64,000 nt of DNA from Sphingomonas sp. Its GTDB lineage: Bacteria; Pseudomonadota; Alphaproteobacteria; Sphingomonadales; Sphingomonadaceae. Positions 35,570 through 46,289 of this stretch are shown piece by piece; position 1 is the first letter of the stretch, and each line of letters begins with the position of its first letter. The notes beneath the pieces were generated by a model. That model did not search any database. It had not been told where the DNA came from and saw only the letters and a list, made by a program, of their open reading frames with translations. The stretch is taken from NCBI GenBank assembly GCA_025981625.1, contig JAICXF010000002.1:1-64000 (forward strand), in the 5' to 3' direction. The position numbers were made by a program, and so were the translations under genes.

Positions 35570-37090
35570 ATGAACAAGCAAGTCATGCTGGAAAAGCCGC
35601 GGCAATCGCTTGCCGGCCTGTGGAACATCTCGTTCGGCTTCTTCGGCATCCAGATCGGCTTCGCGCTCCAGAACGCGAACATGTCGCGGATCTTCCAATC
35701 GCTTGGGTCGAGCGTCGACAATCTGCCGGTGCTGTGGATCGCGGCGCCGCTCACCGGGCTGCTCGTCCAGCCGGTGATCGGTCATCTTTCGGACCGCACA
35801 TGGCTCGGCCGGCTCGGCCGGCGGCGGCCTTATTTCGTCGCGGGCGCGCTGCTTGCCGCTTTGTCGCTGTTCCTCATGCCGCTGTCGACGCAGCTGCTGA
35901 TGGCCGCGGTCCTGCTGTGGACGCTCGACGCCAGCCTCAACATCTCGATGGAGCCGTTCCGCGCGTTCGTCGGCGACATGCTGCGCAAGGACCAGCACAC
36001 GACCGGCTATGCGGTGCAAACGGCGTTCATCGGCGCCGGCGCGGTGGTCGGGTCGATCTTCCCGGCGCTGCTCGACAGATGGGGCGTAGCGAACAGCGTC
36101 GCCGGCGGGGGGATACCCGATACGGTTCGCTACAGCTTCTGGTTCGGCGCGGCGGCGCTGTTCGCGGCGATGCTCTGGACGGTCCTTACCACGCGCGAAT
36201 ATTCGCCCGACGAAATGGATCGGTTCGCCGAAACGGCCGATCACCCCGGGAGCGACGAGCAATTGAGTGCCCTCGCGAACCGAAGCCTCCTCTCACCCTG
36301 CGCCTGGATTGCGGCCGGCATCGTGCTCGCGTCGCTGGTGTTCCGCGCCTCCCTCGAAAAAGAGATGTTCCTCCTGGCCGGGCTTCTGATCGCTTATGGC
36401 CTGGCCAGCCTCACCGCAATCATGCTCGCGCGTCGGGGAAGCACGAACAACATGCTGGCGCACATCGTCGGCGACTTTTCCGGCATGCCGCCGCTCATGA
36501 AGCGGCTCGCCGTCGTGCAGTTCTTCACCTGGGTCGCGCTCTATACGATGTGGGTGTTCACGACCCCGGTGGTCGCGCGCAACTTCTACGGATCGCCCGA
36601 TCCCGCCAGCGCCGGCTTCCAGGATGCCGGCAATTGGGTGGGGATTCTCTTCGCCGTCTATAACGGCGTCGCGGCGATCGTCGCACTGGCGGTGCTGCCG
36701 TGGCTCGCGAGGACCGTCGGCAAGGCGCGCACGCACATGATCTGCCTGCTCGCGGGGGCGGCCGGCTTCCTCAGTTTCTTCCTGATGCACGATCCGAAGA
36801 TGCTTATCATTTCGGAGATCGGCATCGGCACCGCCTGGGCGTCGATCCTGGCGATGCCCTACGCCATCCTCGCCAGCAGCCTGCCGCAGCGCAAACTTGG
36901 CATCTACATGGGCCTGTTCAACATCTTCATCGTCGTTCCCCAGCTGCTCGTCGCGACCGTCATGGGATCGATCATGAAAGCGTTTTTCCCCGATCAGCCG
37001 ATCTGGACGATGCTCGTGGCGGCACTGGTCATGGCCGCCGCCGCGCTCGCGATGCTTCGTGTCGATGCAGCCGCGGGGGCGCGTGAGTAG
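35570..37090 (+). CDS. MFS sugar transporter, probably for maltose or maltodextrin
   Basis: A 506-residue polytopic inner-membrane permease with about 12 helices. NISFGFFGIQIGFALQNANMSRIF and the loop motif GHLSDRTWLGRLGRRRPYF place it in the sucrose/maltose (SLC45-like, GPH-related) group that includes Caulobacter MalY. It would import maltose or short maltodextrins after the receptor moves them across the outer membrane. The ATG at 35570 follows GGGGAGAGAG. It lies between the LacI gene and the GH31 gene, in the same direction. Confidence 0.88.
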   Translation: MNKQVMLEKPRQSLAGLWNISFGFFGIQIGFALQNANMSRIFQSLGSSVDNLPVLWIAAPLTGLLVQPVIGHLSDRTWLGRLGRRRPYFVAGALLAALSLFLMPLSTQLLMAAVLLWTLDASLNISMEPFRAFVGDMLRKDQHTTGYAVQTAFIGAGAVVGSIFPALLDRWGVANSVAGGGIPDTVRYSFWFGAAALFAAMLWTVLTTREYSPDEMDRFAETADHPGSDEQLSALANRSLLSPCAWIAAGIVLASLVFRASLEKEMFLLAGLLIAYGLASLTAIMLARRGSTNNMLAHIVGDFSGMPPLMKRLAVVQFFTWVALYTMWVFTTPVVARNFYGSPDPASAGFQDAGNWVGILFAVYNGVAAIVALAVLPWLARTVGKARTHMICLLAGAAGFLSFFLMHDPKMLIISEIGIGTAWASILAMPYAILASSLPQRKLGIYMGLFNIFIVVPQLLVATVMGSIMKAFFPDQPIWTMLVAALVMAAAALAMLRVDAAAGARE

Positions 37091-37121
37091 CTCTCGCTTT
37101 TCTTTTATCTGGAGAACGGAA

Positions 37122-39524
37122 TTGAGATTGTCGGCGATCGTGGCGCGTGCGCTGCTGGCCTCCAGCGCTCTTGGGGCGGCCGCTCAGGCCGGGGCCGTCG
37201 CGCCGCATCTGGCGCACCTTCGAAACGGTATCGAGCTCACCGGCAGCGCCGGATCGATGCGGGTCACCGCGTTGACCGATTCAATCATCCGGGTCCGAGT
37301 CGCGAAGGATGGGAAATTCGGCGAGGATGCGAGCTGGGCTGTGCCCGCCGCCGTCCGCCACGAGAGCGTTCGGGTTGCGCCGACAGCGCGCGGTTTTCGC
37401 ACCGCTTCGATGGAGCTTCGGGTCGATCCGGCGACCATGAAGCTGCAGGCGCTCGATCTGCATGGAACGGTGATCAGCGCGGATTCGGGACCGGTCCGCT
37501 CCGACGCCCATGCCTTCGAGCTTCGCAAGGACATGCCGCTGTCGGAACATTATTTCGGCATGGGCGACAAGACCGGCGTGCTCGATCGCCGCGGCTACAC
37601 CTTCGTCAACTGGAACAGCGACACCTACGGCTTCACCCCGTCAACCGACCCCATCTACAAGTCGATCCCGTTCTTCATCGCCACCGGCGGGCCGGGCGGA
37701 AGCTACGGGCTGTTCCTCGACAACACGTATCGAAGCACCTTCGACTTCGGCCACAGCGTCGCCGACACGCTAAGGATCAGTTCGGTCGACGGGCCGATCG
37801 ATTATTATTTGATCGCCGGACCGACGGTTGCCGACGTGGTCCATCGCTACACGGACCTGACCGGCCACGCGCCGATGGCGCCGCTGTGGGCGCTTGGTTA
37901 TCAGCAGTCACGCTACAGCTACATGAGCGATGCCGAGGTGCGGCAGATCGCCGCGACGTTCCGGCGCGACCGCTTCCCGCTCGACGTGATCTGGCTCGAC
38001 ATCGACTACCAGGACCGCAACCGGCCGTTCACCGTCAACAAGAGCACCTTCCCCAATATGCCGGCGCTGGTGCACGACATGGGGCAGCTCGGGATCAAGC
38101 TGGTCCCGATCACCGACCTTCACGTCGCCTATCTGCCCAACCAGGGTTACGCGCCGTACGACAGCGGGGCTGCGGGCAACAACTTCGTCCACGATTCGAA
38201 GGGCAATCTGTACGTGGCACCGGTATGGCCCGGACCTTCGGTGTTCCCCGATTTCACTCGAGCGTCGACGCGTGCCTGGTGGGGATCGCTCTACAAGGAC
38301 TTCATCGCCGACGGCTTCGCCGGCTTCTGGAACGACATGAACGAGCCGGCGGTGTTCGATACGCCCGGCCACACGATGCCGAACACCAATCTCCACCGGA
38401 TCGAGAGCGACGATTTCGCGCCGCGGACGGCGACCCATGCCGAGATCCACAACGTCTATGGCATGGAAAATACGCGCGGCACCTACGAGGGCATGCTTCG
38501 CTTGCGCCCCGGAGTGCGGCCGTTCGTGATGACCCGTGCCTCCTATGCGGGCGGCCAGCGCTATGCCGCGACATGGACCGGCGACAACAGCTCGACGTGG
38601 GATCATTTGCGGTTGTCGGTCGAGCAGCTGATCAATCTGGGCCTGTCGGGATTTTCCTACAGCGGGTCCGACGTCGGAGGCTTCACCGGCGGACCAAGCC
38701 CCGAGCTCCTCACGCGCTGGTTCGAGGTCGCCGCCTTCACGCCCGTGTTCCGCGACCATTCGGCCAAGGACACGCCACGCGCCGAACCGTGGGTGGACGG
38801 ACCCGAACAGCTGGCGATCCGCAAGCGCTACGTCGAGGAACGCTACAAGCTGCTGCCCTACATCTATGCGCTGGCCGAGCAGAACAGCCGCACCGGCGAT
38901 CCGCTGATGCGGCCGGTGTTCTATGATTATCCCGATGCCCTCAACAGCGGGTGCGACCAGTCGATGAGCTTCACGCTCGGCCGCAGCCTGTTGATCGCCG
39001 GACCGCCGAAGCCCGAATCGCCCGAGAAATTCGACATCTGCCTGCCGAAAGGCGGGTGGTACGATTACTGGACTGGATTGCCGGTCACCCAGGCCAAGCT
39101 GACCGAGACGCCCAAACTGGATGTGCTCCCGGTGTTCGTCCGCGCCGGCACGATCCTGCCCCGCCAGCCGGTCGTCCAAAGCACCGCCGAGCTGCCCAGG
39201 GGGCCGCTCAGCCTCGATGTCTATCCGGGCGAGAATTGCACGGGCGAAATCTATGCCGACGACGGAACCAGCATCGCCGGCGCGACCCTGAAGCAGGAGA
39301 TCAGCTGCAGCATGACTCGACGCGGGCTGTCGCTTCGGTTCGGCCAGCGGACCGGCACTTATCGTCCGTGGTGGAATGCCATCGCAGTGACCGTGCACGG
39401 CTGGTCGAACGGCCCCGCGCGCGTCTCAAACGGAACGAACGCCGTCGCCGACCCGCGCCAGCAGACCGTCGCCTTCACCATTCCGGATCACCCCGGAGCG
39501 GGCGAGGTCACCGTCGGGAGCTAG
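37122..39524 (+). CDS. Exported GH31 alpha-glucosidase
   Basis: An 800-residue GH31 enzyme that releases glucose from alpha-glucosides. The catalytic nucleophile is D405 in GFWNDMNEPAVF, and the acid/base is D488 in TWTGDNSSTWD. The N-terminal beta-sandwich and the distal beta domains fit the usual layout. The start is decided by a TTG at 37122 with GGAG at 37111-37114, which puts the signal peptide (LRLSAIVARALLASSALGA) first; upstream in-frame codons would add a polar leader. It follows the MFS gene by 31 bp. With the export signal, it probably works in the periplasm. Confidence 0.92.
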   Translation: MRLSAIVARALLASSALGAAAQAGAVAPHLAHLRNGIELTGSAGSMRVTALTDSIIRVRVAKDGKFGEDASWAVPAAVRHESVRVAPTARGFRTASMELRVDPATMKLQALDLHGTVISADSGPVRSDAHAFELRKDMPLSEHYFGMGDKTGVLDRRGYTFVNWNSDTYGFTPSTDPIYKSIPFFIATGGPGGSYGLFLDNTYRSTFDFGHSVADTLRISSVDGPIDYYLIAGPTVADVVHRYTDLTGHAPMAPLWALGYQQSRYSYMSDAEVRQIAATFRRDRFPLDVIWLDIDYQDRNRPFTVNKSTFPNMPALVHDMGQLGIKLVPITDLHVAYLPNQGYAPYDSGAAGNNFVHDSKGNLYVAPVWPGPSVFPDFTRASTRAWWGSLYKDFIADGFAGFWNDMNEPAVFDTPGHTMPNTNLHRIESDDFAPRTATHAEIHNVYGMENTRGTYEGMLRLRPGVRPFVMTRASYAGGQRYAATWTGDNSSTWDHLRLSVEQLINLGLSGFSYSGSDVGGFTGGPSPELLTRWFEVAAFTPVFRDHSAKDTPRAEPWVDGPEQLAIRKRYVEERYKLLPYIYALAEQNSRTGDPLMRPVFYDYPDALNSGCDQSMSFTLGRSLLIAGPPKPESPEKFDICLPKGGWYDYWTGLPVTQAKLTETPKLDVLPVFVRAGTILPRQPVVQSTAELPRGPLSLDVYPGENCTGEIYADDGTSIAGATLKQEISCSMTRRGLSLRFGQRTGTYRPWWNAIAVTVHGWSNGPARVSNGTNAVADPRQQTVAFTIPDHPGAGEVTVGS

Positions 39525-39654
39525 AAAGCCCCGTGGTGATGAAGCGAGTGAGGCATGCCAGATCAGACGAACTTAGGCGGCGAGACCCTCGTTAAACACA
39601 TCCGCCGCAGCAACGGGGAAAGGGCTTCTCCTACTCCTGACGTTGCCAGCTACT

Positions 39655-40236
39655 TCACCTTATGTCGTAGCGGTTCGGTGCTGGATCGCTCGCTCCTGCG
39701 AGCAGGACAATCAGCCAAATCAAACTGATAATGTAGAGCAGATTGCTGACGAAGATAGAGAAGAACAGCGCCATATCCGGCTGGGTCCCCGTGCCTACTG
39801 ACGCGAACATCCGTGGCATCTGAATCGACGAATACAAAATAAACGGGAGGGGCATCAGCCCCCACGAGCCAGATTTGCCTCGGTCGTGGAGCCGTCGAAC
39901 AACAGCTGTGGCGAAGAGTAAAAGTGCCAGGCCAAAGGTGACGGCGAGGTAAAGCGCGACGGAGCCTGCTGGCATGAAGTCAGGGTGATTTCCTTGGACC
40001 GAAACTGAATAATGGCCCGGCCCACGTGTTGTGGTCACTTGGTCAGGATGCTGCGCGGCAAATTGCTGCATCGCCAGCATGGAGTTGCTCATCATCGGCA
40101 CGAAGACGAACATGCTCACAACCATAGTGATAATGAAGGCAACCGCCGCATAAGGCCAGAAGCTAGCTCGGTCCTCGCGGCCAGCGAAATCAAAGAGTCT
40201 CTTGAAGTGACCCCAAACCGAAATGCTTGCTGCCAT
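39655..40236 (-). CDS. DUF805 membrane protein
   Basis: A 193-residue protein with four hydrophobic helices. The N-terminal FKRLFDFAGREDRASFWPYA and the RRLHDRGKSGSWGLMPL segment are the DUF805 signature. An unusually long polar loop (about residues 55-95) separates the first and second helices. Function is unknown for the family. It stands alone between the GH31 gene (convergent) and the tRNA gene. Confidence 0.88.
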   Translation of the reverse strand: MAASISVWGHFKRLFDFAGREDRASFWPYAAVAFIITMVVSMFVFVPMMSNSMLAMQQFAAQHPDQVTTTRGPGHYSVSVQGNHPDFMPAGSVALYLAVTFGLALLLFATAVVRRLHDRGKSGSWGLMPLPFILYSSIQMPRMFASVGTGTQPDMALFFSIFVSNLLYIISLIWLIVLLAGASDPAPNRYDIR

Positions 40237-40430
40237 TTCTTATCCCCTGCTTCGGGGCGGTTATTGCTAGCACTCAGCGGTGGCGTCAATTTCTTGGCCG
40301 AAAAGAGAGCTATGCAAATATTCCCTCGCCGCTAGCTGAAGCGTTAGAAATACGCTGGAGGGCGCGCTCGGTCGCAGTAAGCAGCATTAGAATTTGCGGC
40401 TAAGCCATTGCTTTCACGATCGGACGAAAA

Positions 40431-40506
<76 letters not shown>

Positions 40507-40621
40507 CCAAGAGAACCTGGGATGCCGTTAGGCGGAAGCTCCGGCGGCGTTGGTGCGCTCTGGAGCGGCGCGCCGGTAGCATGCGCGCCTGTGGTGCGCA
40601 ACCGTCCTCCACCGAAATCCT

Positions 40622-40635
40622 CCCGCGCACGCGGG
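40622..40635 (-). terminator. Short GC palindrome after rodA
   Basis: CCCGCG (40622-40627) and CGCGGG (40630-40635) are perfect inverted repeats 18 bp beyond the rodA stop. The 2-nt spacing means the inner pairs must open, and no T-tract follows, so terminator function is weakly supported. Confidence 0.3.
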
Positions 40636-40652
40636 GCAGGGTGGGAGCGGGG

Positions 40653-41765
40653 TCAGATCAATCGTGACGTGCTCCGCTGCTGGCGTTCGAGGGCCATCAG
40701 CAGCCCGAGGCAGAGCATCACCGTCATCACCGCCGAGCCGCCGAAGCTGACGAGGGGAAGGGGGACTCCGACGACCGGCGCCAGGCCCATGACCATCATC
40801 AGGTTGATTGCCACGTAGAAGAAGATGGTCGCCGACAGTCCCGCCGCCGCGAGCTGGCCGAAGCGGCTGGACGCGTTCTGGCTGACCTTCATGCCCCAGC
40901 GGATCACCAGGCCAAAGGCGATGATCAGGAGCACTCCGCCGACCAGCCCCCACTCCTCGGCCATCGTCGCGAAGACGAAGTCGGTATGGCCCTCGGGCAG
41001 ATATTGAAGGTGGCTCTGGCTGCCGTGGAGGAAGCCCTTGCCCCAGATCCCGCCCGACCCGATCGCGATCTTCGACTGGGCGATGTGATAGCCGGCGCCG
41101 AGCGGGTCGCTTTCGGGGTCGAGAAACACGTCGATCCGCTTGCGCTGATAGCCGTGCATCATGCTGTATACGACCGGCGCCGCCACTCCGATCGCCGCCG
41201 CGGGACCGGCGAACAGCCACCACGGAAGCCCCGCCAGGAACATCACCGTCACGCCGCACAGGCCGACCATGATGCAGGTGCCGAGATCCGGCTGGAGGAG
41301 GATCAGCACGGCTGGAACCCCGAGCAGGGCCAGGGCCGGCCAGATCGCGCGCCACCGTCTGATCTCGCTCGCGGGGACGAGCTCATAGAAGCGGGCGAGG
41401 GCGAGCACGATGGCCGGCTTCATGAACTCGGACGGCTGGAGCCGGATCGGGCCCAGGTCGAGCCAGCGCTGGGCCCCCTTGCTGACGAAGCCGAGCGCCT
41501 CGACGCCGACGAGCATCACCAGCGTCACTCCATAGAGCGGGAAGGCGATCGCCTTGATCGTCGATTCCTTCATCCACGACATCAGGACCGCGATGGCGAG
41601 GAAGGCGAAGAAAACGATGCTTTGCTTGACCGCCCACGGGTGCACCGAGCCGCCCGCCGCCGAATAGAGCACGATCAGGCCGAACAAGGCGATCGCCGTG
41701 ACCAGGAAGATCAGGCGCCACGGCAGCCGCGCGAGCGGCTTGGGGATGATGGCCGAAGTGATCAT
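40653..41765 (-). CDS. rodA: Peptidoglycan glycosyltransferase RodA
   Basis: A 370-residue polytopic SEDS protein with about ten helices. Family motifs include VGVEALGFVSKGAQRWLDLGPIRLQPSEFMKPA in outline and the C-terminal VGVPLPLVSFGGSAVM. It polymerises glycan strands during side-wall elongation with its partner PBP2. The ATG overlaps the mrdA stop by 4 bp (ATGA), so it is last in the mre/mrd operon. Confidence 0.96.
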   Translation of the reverse strand: MITSAIIPKPLARLPWRLIFLVTAIALFGLIVLYSAAGGSVHPWAVKQSIVFFAFLAIAVLMSWMKESTIKAIAFPLYGVTLVMLVGVEALGFVSKGAQRWLDLGPIRLQPSEFMKPAIVLALARFYELVPASEIRRWRAIWPALALLGVPAVLILLQPDLGTCIMVGLCGVTVMFLAGLPWWLFAGPAAAIGVAAPVVYSMMHGYQRKRIDVFLDPESDPLGAGYHIAQSKIAIGSGGIWGKGFLHGSQSHLQYLPEGHTDFVFATMAEEWGLVGGVLLIIAFGLVIRWGMKVSQNASSRFGQLAAAGLSATIFFYVAINLMMVMGLAPVVGVPLPLVSFGGSAVMTVMLCLGLLMALERQQRSTSRLI

Positions 41766-43681
41766 GCCTGCTTGGGCGGAAGCGGCGGCAGGCCGTTGGC
41801 GCTGCGCCAGGTGGCCGTCTTGCGGGCGATCCGCTCTTCCAGCGTGCCGCCGATGCTTTCCTCAAACGCCTGCAGCGACGCCAGCGCCTTTGGCCGGTCA
41901 TAGAGGAACAGCAAGGTGTCCCGAACCAGCGGCGCGGCGACGGAAGCGCCAAATCCACCGTGCTCGACAATTGCTCCGGCGGCATATTTGGGATTGTCGA
42001 AGGGCAGGAACGCCATGAACAGCGAGTGATCGCGCAGCTTCCAGTTCGCCGCGGTGTAATCGCCACGTTCGCTCGCGCTGAGGTTGTGGGTCTGCGCCGT
42101 GCCCGTCTTGCCCGCCATCTGGATGCCCGGAATGGGGAACTTGGCGGCGGCCGCGGTGCCGTGATCGACGACGCCGGCCATCGCCGTGCGGATGAAATTG
42201 ATGTGGTCCTGATCGACCGCCAGCTGCTGCTGCGGAACCACCGGCTTGCTCTTGAGCAGCCGCGGAACGACCCGCCGTCCTGTCGCCAGGCGGCTCGCCA
42301 TGGTCGCCAGCTGCATCGGGTTGATCAGCACCATGCCCTGGCCGATCGACATGTTGACGGTGTCGTATCCCTGCCATTTGCGATGGTATTTGCGCATCAT
42401 CCAATCGGGATCGGGGACGGTCCCGTAACGCTGGTTGTCGAACGGCAGGTCGAACTTCTCGCCGAATCCCATCGACCGAACCATCGGCGAGAGCTTCTCG
42501 GCGCCGACACGCAGGCACATCGTGTAGAAATAAACGTCGCAACTGTGGACCACCGCCCCGTCCATATCGAGCAGCCCGTGTCGCTTGTCGCAGTGGAAAG
42601 TGTGATTCCCGAGTTGAAAGGCGCCCGTGCAATTGACCTTCTGCTTGCGGTCGATGCCGGCATTTAGCAGCGCCATCGCCATCGACGGCTTGATGGTTGA
42701 GCCGGACGGATAAAGGCTTTCGAGCGCTTTATCGACCAGCGGCAGATGGTCGTCTTCCGAGAGCATCTTCCACTCGTTCCTGCTGATCCCGTCGGAAAAA
42801 TTGTTGGGATCGAACGAGGGCATGGACGGCATCGCCAGGATGTCGCCATTGGTGACGTCGAGGACCACGATCGAGCAGGACTGGTCGCCGATCCGGCGCG
42901 CCGCGAACTGGTGCAGGTCGGAGTCGATCGTGAGCTGGACCGTCCCGCCGCTGCGGTCGGGCTTGGGCTCGAGCTCCTTGACCAGCTTGCCCCTCGCGGT
43001 GACCTCCACACGCTGTCCGCCGGGCTCGCCGCGAAGCGTCGATTCGAGTGTCTTCTCCAGCCCTTCCTTGCCGATCTTCACGCCGGGAATGAGGAGCAGC
43101 GGGTTCTTGTCTTCCTTCTCATACTCCGCGGCCGAAGCGGGCCCGACGTAGCCGACGAGCTGGCCCACGGTTGAGCCGCCCGGATAAAATCGCGTGAACC
43201 CGCGCGAGGCGGCGACGCCGGCAAGCTCGGGCAGGCGGACCGTGATCGCGGCATATTGCTCGTAGGGAACATTGTCTGCGACCGACACCGGCTGGAAGCC
43301 GCGCGAGGCAGCGAGCTCGCGGGTGATCCGCTCGACCTCGTCGGGGGGCAGGTTCATGAGGGTCTGGAGCTCGGAGATGATCCGCGGACCATCGTTCTTG
43401 GCGATCTGCTGCGGGATGAGGTCGACGCGGAAGCTCGCCTTGTTGATGGCGATCGGCTTGCCGTTGCGGTCGATCAGCCAGCCCCGCCGCGGCGGAACGG
43501 GGATCAGCTGCACGCGGTTGCTCTCGCTCAGCAGCTGGTATTTCTCGTTCTGCGCGATGGCGAGCCAGCCCATCCGGCCGACCAGCAAGGCGCCCACGCC
43601 GACCTGCGCTCCGCCGAGCATCAACATGCGCCGCGAAAAAGTGAACGACTGGTGCGCCGTCGTGATGCGCATGTGCTTCAC
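41762..43681 (-). CDS. mrdA: Penicillin-binding protein 2 (MrdA)
   Basis: A 639-residue class B transpeptidase. It has one N-terminal membrane helix (after SRRMLMLGGAQVGVGALL), a pedestal domain, and the transpeptidase motifs STIK near residue 325 and KTGTAQ near residue 524. It cross-links peptidoglycan during elongation as the partner of RodA. I chose a GTG start at 43681 that overlaps the mreD stop (GTGA); the ATG at 43672 is a close alternative. The arrangement mreB-mreC-mreD-mrdA-rodA is the standard elongasome order. Confidence 0.95.
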   Translation of the reverse strand: MKHMRITTAHQSFTFSRRMLMLGGAQVGVGALLVGRMGWLAIAQNEKYQLLSESNRVQLIPVPPRRGWLIDRNGKPIAINKASFRVDLIPQQIAKNDGPRIISELQTLMNLPPDEVERITRELAASRGFQPVSVADNVPYEQYAAITVRLPELAGVAASRGFTRFYPGGSTVGQLVGYVGPASAAEYEKEDKNPLLLIPGVKIGKEGLEKTLESTLRGEPGGQRVEVTARGKLVKELEPKPDRSGGTVQLTIDSDLHQFAARRIGDQSCSIVVLDVTNGDILAMPSMPSFDPNNFSDGISRNEWKMLSEDDHLPLVDKALESLYPSGSTIKPSMAMALLNAGIDRKQKVNCTGAFQLGNHTFHCDKRHGLLDMDGAVVHSCDVYFYTMCLRVGAEKLSPMVRSMGFGEKFDLPFDNQRYGTVPDPDWMMRKYHRKWQGYDTVNMSIGQGMVLINPMQLATMASRLATGRRVVPRLLKSKPVVPQQQLAVDQDHINFIRTAMAGVVDHGTAAAAKFPIPGIQMAGKTGTAQTHNLSASERGDYTAANWKLRDHSLFMAFLPFDNPKYAAGAIVEHGGFGASVAAPLVRDTLLFLYDRPKALASLQAFEESIGGTLEERIARKTATWRSANGLPPLPPKQA

Positions 43682-44199
43682 CGGCCGAGTCTCCATCGGT
43701 CGATCCGCGACACCAGCCAGGCGAACACGGGAAAGAGGCAAACCGAAATTCCGAACGCCGGAAGGACTTGCGCGAACGGAGGCGCGGCGTCGAACGCCCT
43801 CGCGGCCCGCCATTGCAGGCCTTCATCCACTGCGATCAGCACCGTCGCAAGCACCCATTCGATCCAATAGTCGCGCCACATCGTGCGGCGATCGATCAGA
43901 TCGAGCGCCAGCATGGTCGCACTCCACAAAGCTATTGAAAAGCCTATTGGATAAGCGGTGAACAGGTCGTTGACGAAACCCAGCGGAGCGGCCCACCAGG
44001 CCGGCCATGGATCGGCGCGGAGCAGCCGCCAGCTGATGAAGACGAGGTAGCCGAAATCGGGGAACCAGCCGCTGGTCGAAACGATCGGCATGGTCGACAG
44101 CAGGATCGCCACCACCACGCTGATTGCCGGCACATAGGCCGCAAGGGCGCGGGGACCCTGGCCGATCCGCCGCGACTGCGAGAGCGCTGCGCGAACCAT
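43678..44199 (-). CDS. mreD: Rod shape-determining protein MreD
   Basis: A 173-residue inner-membrane protein with about five helices, recognisable by FPDFGYLVFISWRLLR, GFVNDLFTAYPIGFS and the Leu-rich C-terminus. It links MreC to the elongation complex. The ATG at 44199 shares its first base with the mreC stop (TGATG). A much longer open frame in the same frame extends upstream through mreC, but it is not the gene. Confidence 0.93.
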   Translation of the reverse strand: MVRAALSQSRRIGQGPRALAAYVPAISVVVAILLSTMPIVSTSGWFPDFGYLVFISWRLLRADPWPAWWAAPLGFVNDLFTAYPIGFSIALWSATMLALDLIDRRTMWRDYWIEWVLATVLIAVDEGLQWRAARAFDAAPPFAQVLPAFGISVCLFPVFAWLVSRIDRWRLGR

Positions 44200-45077
44200 C
44201 AGGGAGCTTCGGCCGCCGCCGGCTGATTTTCGGCCGCCACGGCGATCGGTTCGAAGGGGGCCTCGACGATCGCGAAGCTGATCGCCGCCGGGTCGGCCAG
44301 CGGCAGCACGATCGCGCCATCGTCGAGCAGCTTCACGACGCGGCCAATCGGCACCAGCGGCGGGTAGAGTCCGCCGGTCCCTGACGTGATGACGATGTCG
44401 CCGGGCTTGAACGGGTTTCGGCCGACCTCGAGCGGGCGGACGTCGATGGTGCCGTCCCCGCGGCCTTGGGCGATGACGGGAATGCCGTTCCTTAGCAATC
44501 GCGCCGGGACGATGCTCGCCCGGTCGGACACCAGCAGGACGCGCGAGGCGAGGGCGCCCGCGTCGATGATTCGGCCGATCAGTCCCTCGGGCGAGCGCAC
44601 CGGCATTCCAATCCGCACTCCGTCGCTCGTTCCAGCGGACAGGATCGCGAAGCGGCGCGGGCTGTTGAAGGACGAACCCACGATCCGGCCGACCGCGATG
44701 GTGGTGCGTTCGCGCTCGCGCAGGTCGAGCGTGGCCTTGAGCTGCCGATTCTCCTGGAAGATCGCCTTCGCCTCGACCATTCGCTGGAGCATTGCCTTGT
44801 TCTGGCGCTTCAGCTCGGCATTCTGGCTTGCGGCGTCCCAATAATTGCCGGCTCCGGTGAACACGCCTTCGGTGGTTGCGGTGACTTCATGAAGTCCCCC
44901 GGCGATCGGCCCGGTGACGTCCAGCGCGGCGCCGCGAATCGTATCGAAGGTCGTGGGCGACACAAGCGAGACCACCAGCAGGGCCAGGCCGACGAAAATG
45001 CCCGCGATGACCGCCAGCAGGCTGAAGAACAGGCCGTATTGCGCTCGACGCGACCAGCCGGGGCGCGCGGTCGCCAC
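44199..45077 (-). CDS. mreC: Rod shape-determining protein MreC
   Basis: A 292-residue bitopic protein. It has an N-terminal cytoplasmic tail, a membrane helix (LFFSLLAVIAGIFVGLALLVV), a coiled coil (about residues 80-120) and a periplasmic beta-barrel pair with GVRIGMPV and GLIGRI. It forms the periplasmic scaffold that binds PBP2. It lies 14 bp after mreB and is coupled to mreD. Confidence 0.95.
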   Translation of the reverse strand: MATARPGWSRRAQYGLFFSLLAVIAGIFVGLALLVVSLVSPTTFDTIRGAALDVTGPIAGGLHEVTATTEGVFTGAGNYWDAASQNAELKRQNKAMLQRMVEAKAIFQENRQLKATLDLRERERTTIAVGRIVGSSFNSPRRFAILSAGTSDGVRIGMPVRSPEGLIGRIIDAGALASRVLLVSDRASIVPARLLRNGIPVIAQGRGDGTIDVRPLEVGRNPFKPGDIVITSGTGGLYPPLVPIGRVVKLLDDGAIVLPLADPAAISFAIVEAPFEPIAVAAENQPAAAEAP

Positions 45078-45091
45078 CGCTCAGGGGTCCG

Positions 45092-46135
<1,044 letters not shown>

Positions 46136-46289
46136 CTAATCCCCGCCTCTCGCTAGCTGCTCGTCAGGCCCCGATAACGCCGCCAGACCGCTTAATTTTC
46201 GATTGTTCACAACCCGTTGAATGCAGTCTGAATTTTCAGGAAAAATCAGTGCTTCGCCGCCCGTCCGGAATTGGGATAAGACCCTTAAC

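Noticed and set aside
43678..44841. Single long frame covering mreD and most of mreC
   Set aside because: Only the last 173 residues match MreD; the upstream part is the out-of-frame shadow of mreC, and an ATG at 44199 couples to the mreC stop.
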